DNA of 7,182 nucleotides from Pedobacter sp. (GTDB lineage: Bacteria; Bacteroidota; Bacteroidia; Sphingobacteriales; Sphingobacteriaceae): the NCBI GenBank assembly GCA_030149995.1, contig JASLGV010000021.1:1-7182 (forward strand). The letters run 5' to 3'. Under the pieces are notes generated by a model, which did no database searches, was not told the DNA's origin, and worked only from the letters and a program-made list of their open reading frames with translations. A program made the translations under genes and the position numbers. Of the stretch, positions 6,038-7,182 are shown piece by piece. Each line of letters starts with the position of its first letter. Positions within the stretch are counted from its first letter, which is position 1.

Positions 6038-7182
6038 AAAAAAACATGATTCCGGCATTACTGGGCTTAGCTGTGTTATGCAGCTTTTCATCAGTAAATG
6101 CACAAATTCTACCCCCTAAAGATGTAAATCCCGTTTACCGGGCAACCGCAACGAAAATAAATGACCTGGTGCATACCAAGCTGGACGTAAGTTTCGACTA
6201 TGCAAAAAGATATTTATACGGTAAAGCCTGGATTACGCTTAAACCTCATTTTTATGCAACCGATTCCCTTACACTCGACGCCAAGGGCATGGATATTAAA
6301 GAGGTTGCCTTACAGGGTACAAAAGGCAATACATCATTAAAATATACGTATAACGATGATAAACTGTATATTACCTTAAATAAAAAGTACCTTAATACCG
6401 AAAATTACACCATTTATATTGCTTACACCGCAAAGCCCGATGAGCTGAAGGCGCATGGTAGTGAGGCCATTACCGATGCAAAGGGTTTGTATTTTATTAA
6501 CCCTGATGGCACAGATAAGGATAAGCCAACGCAAATCTGGACACAGGGCGAAACAGAAGCATCTTCGGCCTGGTTTCCAACCATTGATAAGCCGGATCAG
6601 AAAACAACAGCCGAAATTTCGATGACGGTTAAAAACAAATATGTTACCCTTTCTAACGGAAAGCTGATTAGTCAGAAAGTAAATCAAAACGGTACGCGTA
6701 CAGATACCTGGAAAATGGATTTGCCGCATTCGCCATATCTTTTTATGATGGCTGTGGGCGATTTTAAAATTTACAAAGACAGTTATAAGGGTAAAGAGGT
6801 GAATTACTACCTGGAGCCTAAATACGCACCGTATGCCAAACAAATTTTTGGTAAAACACCTGAAATGATGCGGTTTTACAGCGATATTCTGGGGGTAGAT
6901 TATCCATGGAACAAGTATGCGCAGGTTGTTGTACGGGATTATGTTTCGGGTGCGATGGAAAATACAACGGCCACCTTACATGGGGAACACATTCAGAAAA
7001 CAGACCGCGAATTGCTGGATGCTAATGAGGAAGGAACCATTGCCCACGAACTTTTTCATCAGTGGTTTGGCGATTATGTAACGGCAGAATCCTGGTCTAA
7101 CTTAACCGTTAACGAATCATTTGCCACTTTTGGCGAAATTATCTGGAAAGGACATGATGCCGGTAAGGACGCTGAAGACCGC
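6034..7182 (+). CDS. Secreted M1-family zinc aminopeptidase (3' end outside window)
   Basis: The frame is open from the ATG at 6034 to the right edge, 383 codons. Residues 1-23 are a signal peptide (MKKN, hydrophobic core, likely cut after VNA23 before Gln). Residues about 45-245 match the N-terminal beta-saddle domain of M1 peptidases, including TQGETEASSAWFPTIDKPD (170-188). The catalytic domain then starts: the N-terminus-binding GAMEN is at 306-310, the zinc site HELFH at 338-342 (His338 and His342 ligands, Glu339 catalytic), and the third ligand Glu361 in NESFA exactly 18 residues later. All zinc-site residues are intact; the transition-state Tyr and C-terminal domains lie beyond the window. 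Family members in Bacteroidota run to about 800 or more residues. It removes N-terminal residues from peptides, probably in the periplasm or outside the cell, feeding amino-acid use. The start at 6034 is preferred to Met5 because it supplies the Lys-rich n-region. Confidence 0.94.
   Translation, partial: MKKNMIPALLGLAVLCSFSSVNAQILPPKDVNPVYRATATKINDLVHTKLDVSFDYAKRYLYGKAWITLKPHFYATDSLTLDAKGMDIKEVALQGTKGNTSLKYTYNDDKLYITLNKKYLNTENYTIYIAYTAKPDELKAHGSEAITDAKGLYFINPDGTDKDKPTQIWTQGETEASSAWFPTIDKPDQKTTAEISMTVKNKYVTLSNGKLISQKVNQNGTRTDTWKMDLPHSPYLFMMAVGDFKIYKDSYKGKEVNYYLEPKYAPYAKQIFGKTPEMMRFYSDILGVDYPWNKYAQVVVRDYVSGAMENTTATLHGEHIQKTDRELLDANEEGTIAHELFHQWFGDYVTAESWSNLTVNESFATFGEIIWKGHDAGKDAEDR

Noticed and set aside
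6376..6843. A 155-codon minus-strand frame inside the peptidase gene
   Set aside because: It is antisense to a conserved M1 domain with all motifs intact, and shows no independent coding features.
1..7182. CRISPR arrays, insertion sequences, tRNA/rRNA genes, prophage or defence genes
   Set aside because: No spaced direct repeats, transposase motifs, terminal inverted repeats or structural-RNA patterns were seen on reading both strands; gene content is typical core or envelope metabolism.

Overview
The window looks like ordinary chromosomal DNA from a member of the Bacteroidota, most likely a Pedobacter-like member of the Sphingobacteriaceae. The reasons are the moderately AT-rich composition, the lack of clear Shine-Dalgarno sequences, a carboxypeptidase-regulatory-like/plug/barrel outer-membrane receptor, a GIN-type (DUF2807-like) exported protein, and an M1 peptidase with the HELFHQWFGDY...NESFA signature common in this phylum. 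The genus is inferred from protein style only.

Layout. Positions 1-2485 (minus) carry the N-terminal 828 codons of a TonB-dependent-receptor-type outer-membrane protein that runs off the left edge. A 295-bp divergent spacer (2486-2780) separates it from a small exported GIN-like protein (2781-3419, plus). That spacer holds an 18-bp perfect palindrome with a third half-site, the best regulatory candidate in the window. The small gene converges on a short-chain dehydrogenase (3485-4201, minus), and a strong bidirectional hairpin terminator sits between them. Upstream of the dehydrogenase, in the same orientation but behind its own terminator, is an ALDH7/antiquitin-type aldehyde dehydrogenase (4321-5862, minus), predicted to oxidise L-2-aminoadipate 6-semialdehyde in lysine breakdown. 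It is divergent, across 171 bp, from the first 383 codons of a secreted M1 zinc aminopeptidase (6034-7182, plus), which runs off the right edge.

How the genes relate. Every gene appears to be its own transcription unit, because the boundaries are divergent promoters or hairpin terminators. There is no evident operon or defence/mobile system. Three of the five genes encode exported or envelope proteins (receptor, GIN-like protein, peptidase) and two encode cytosolic NAD(P)-dependent oxidoreductases. I found no tRNA, rRNA, CRISPR array, insertion sequence or convincing new system. The most useful leads are the operator-like palindrome, the choice of start for the GIN-like gene, and a tiny leader ORF overlapping the peptidase start codon.
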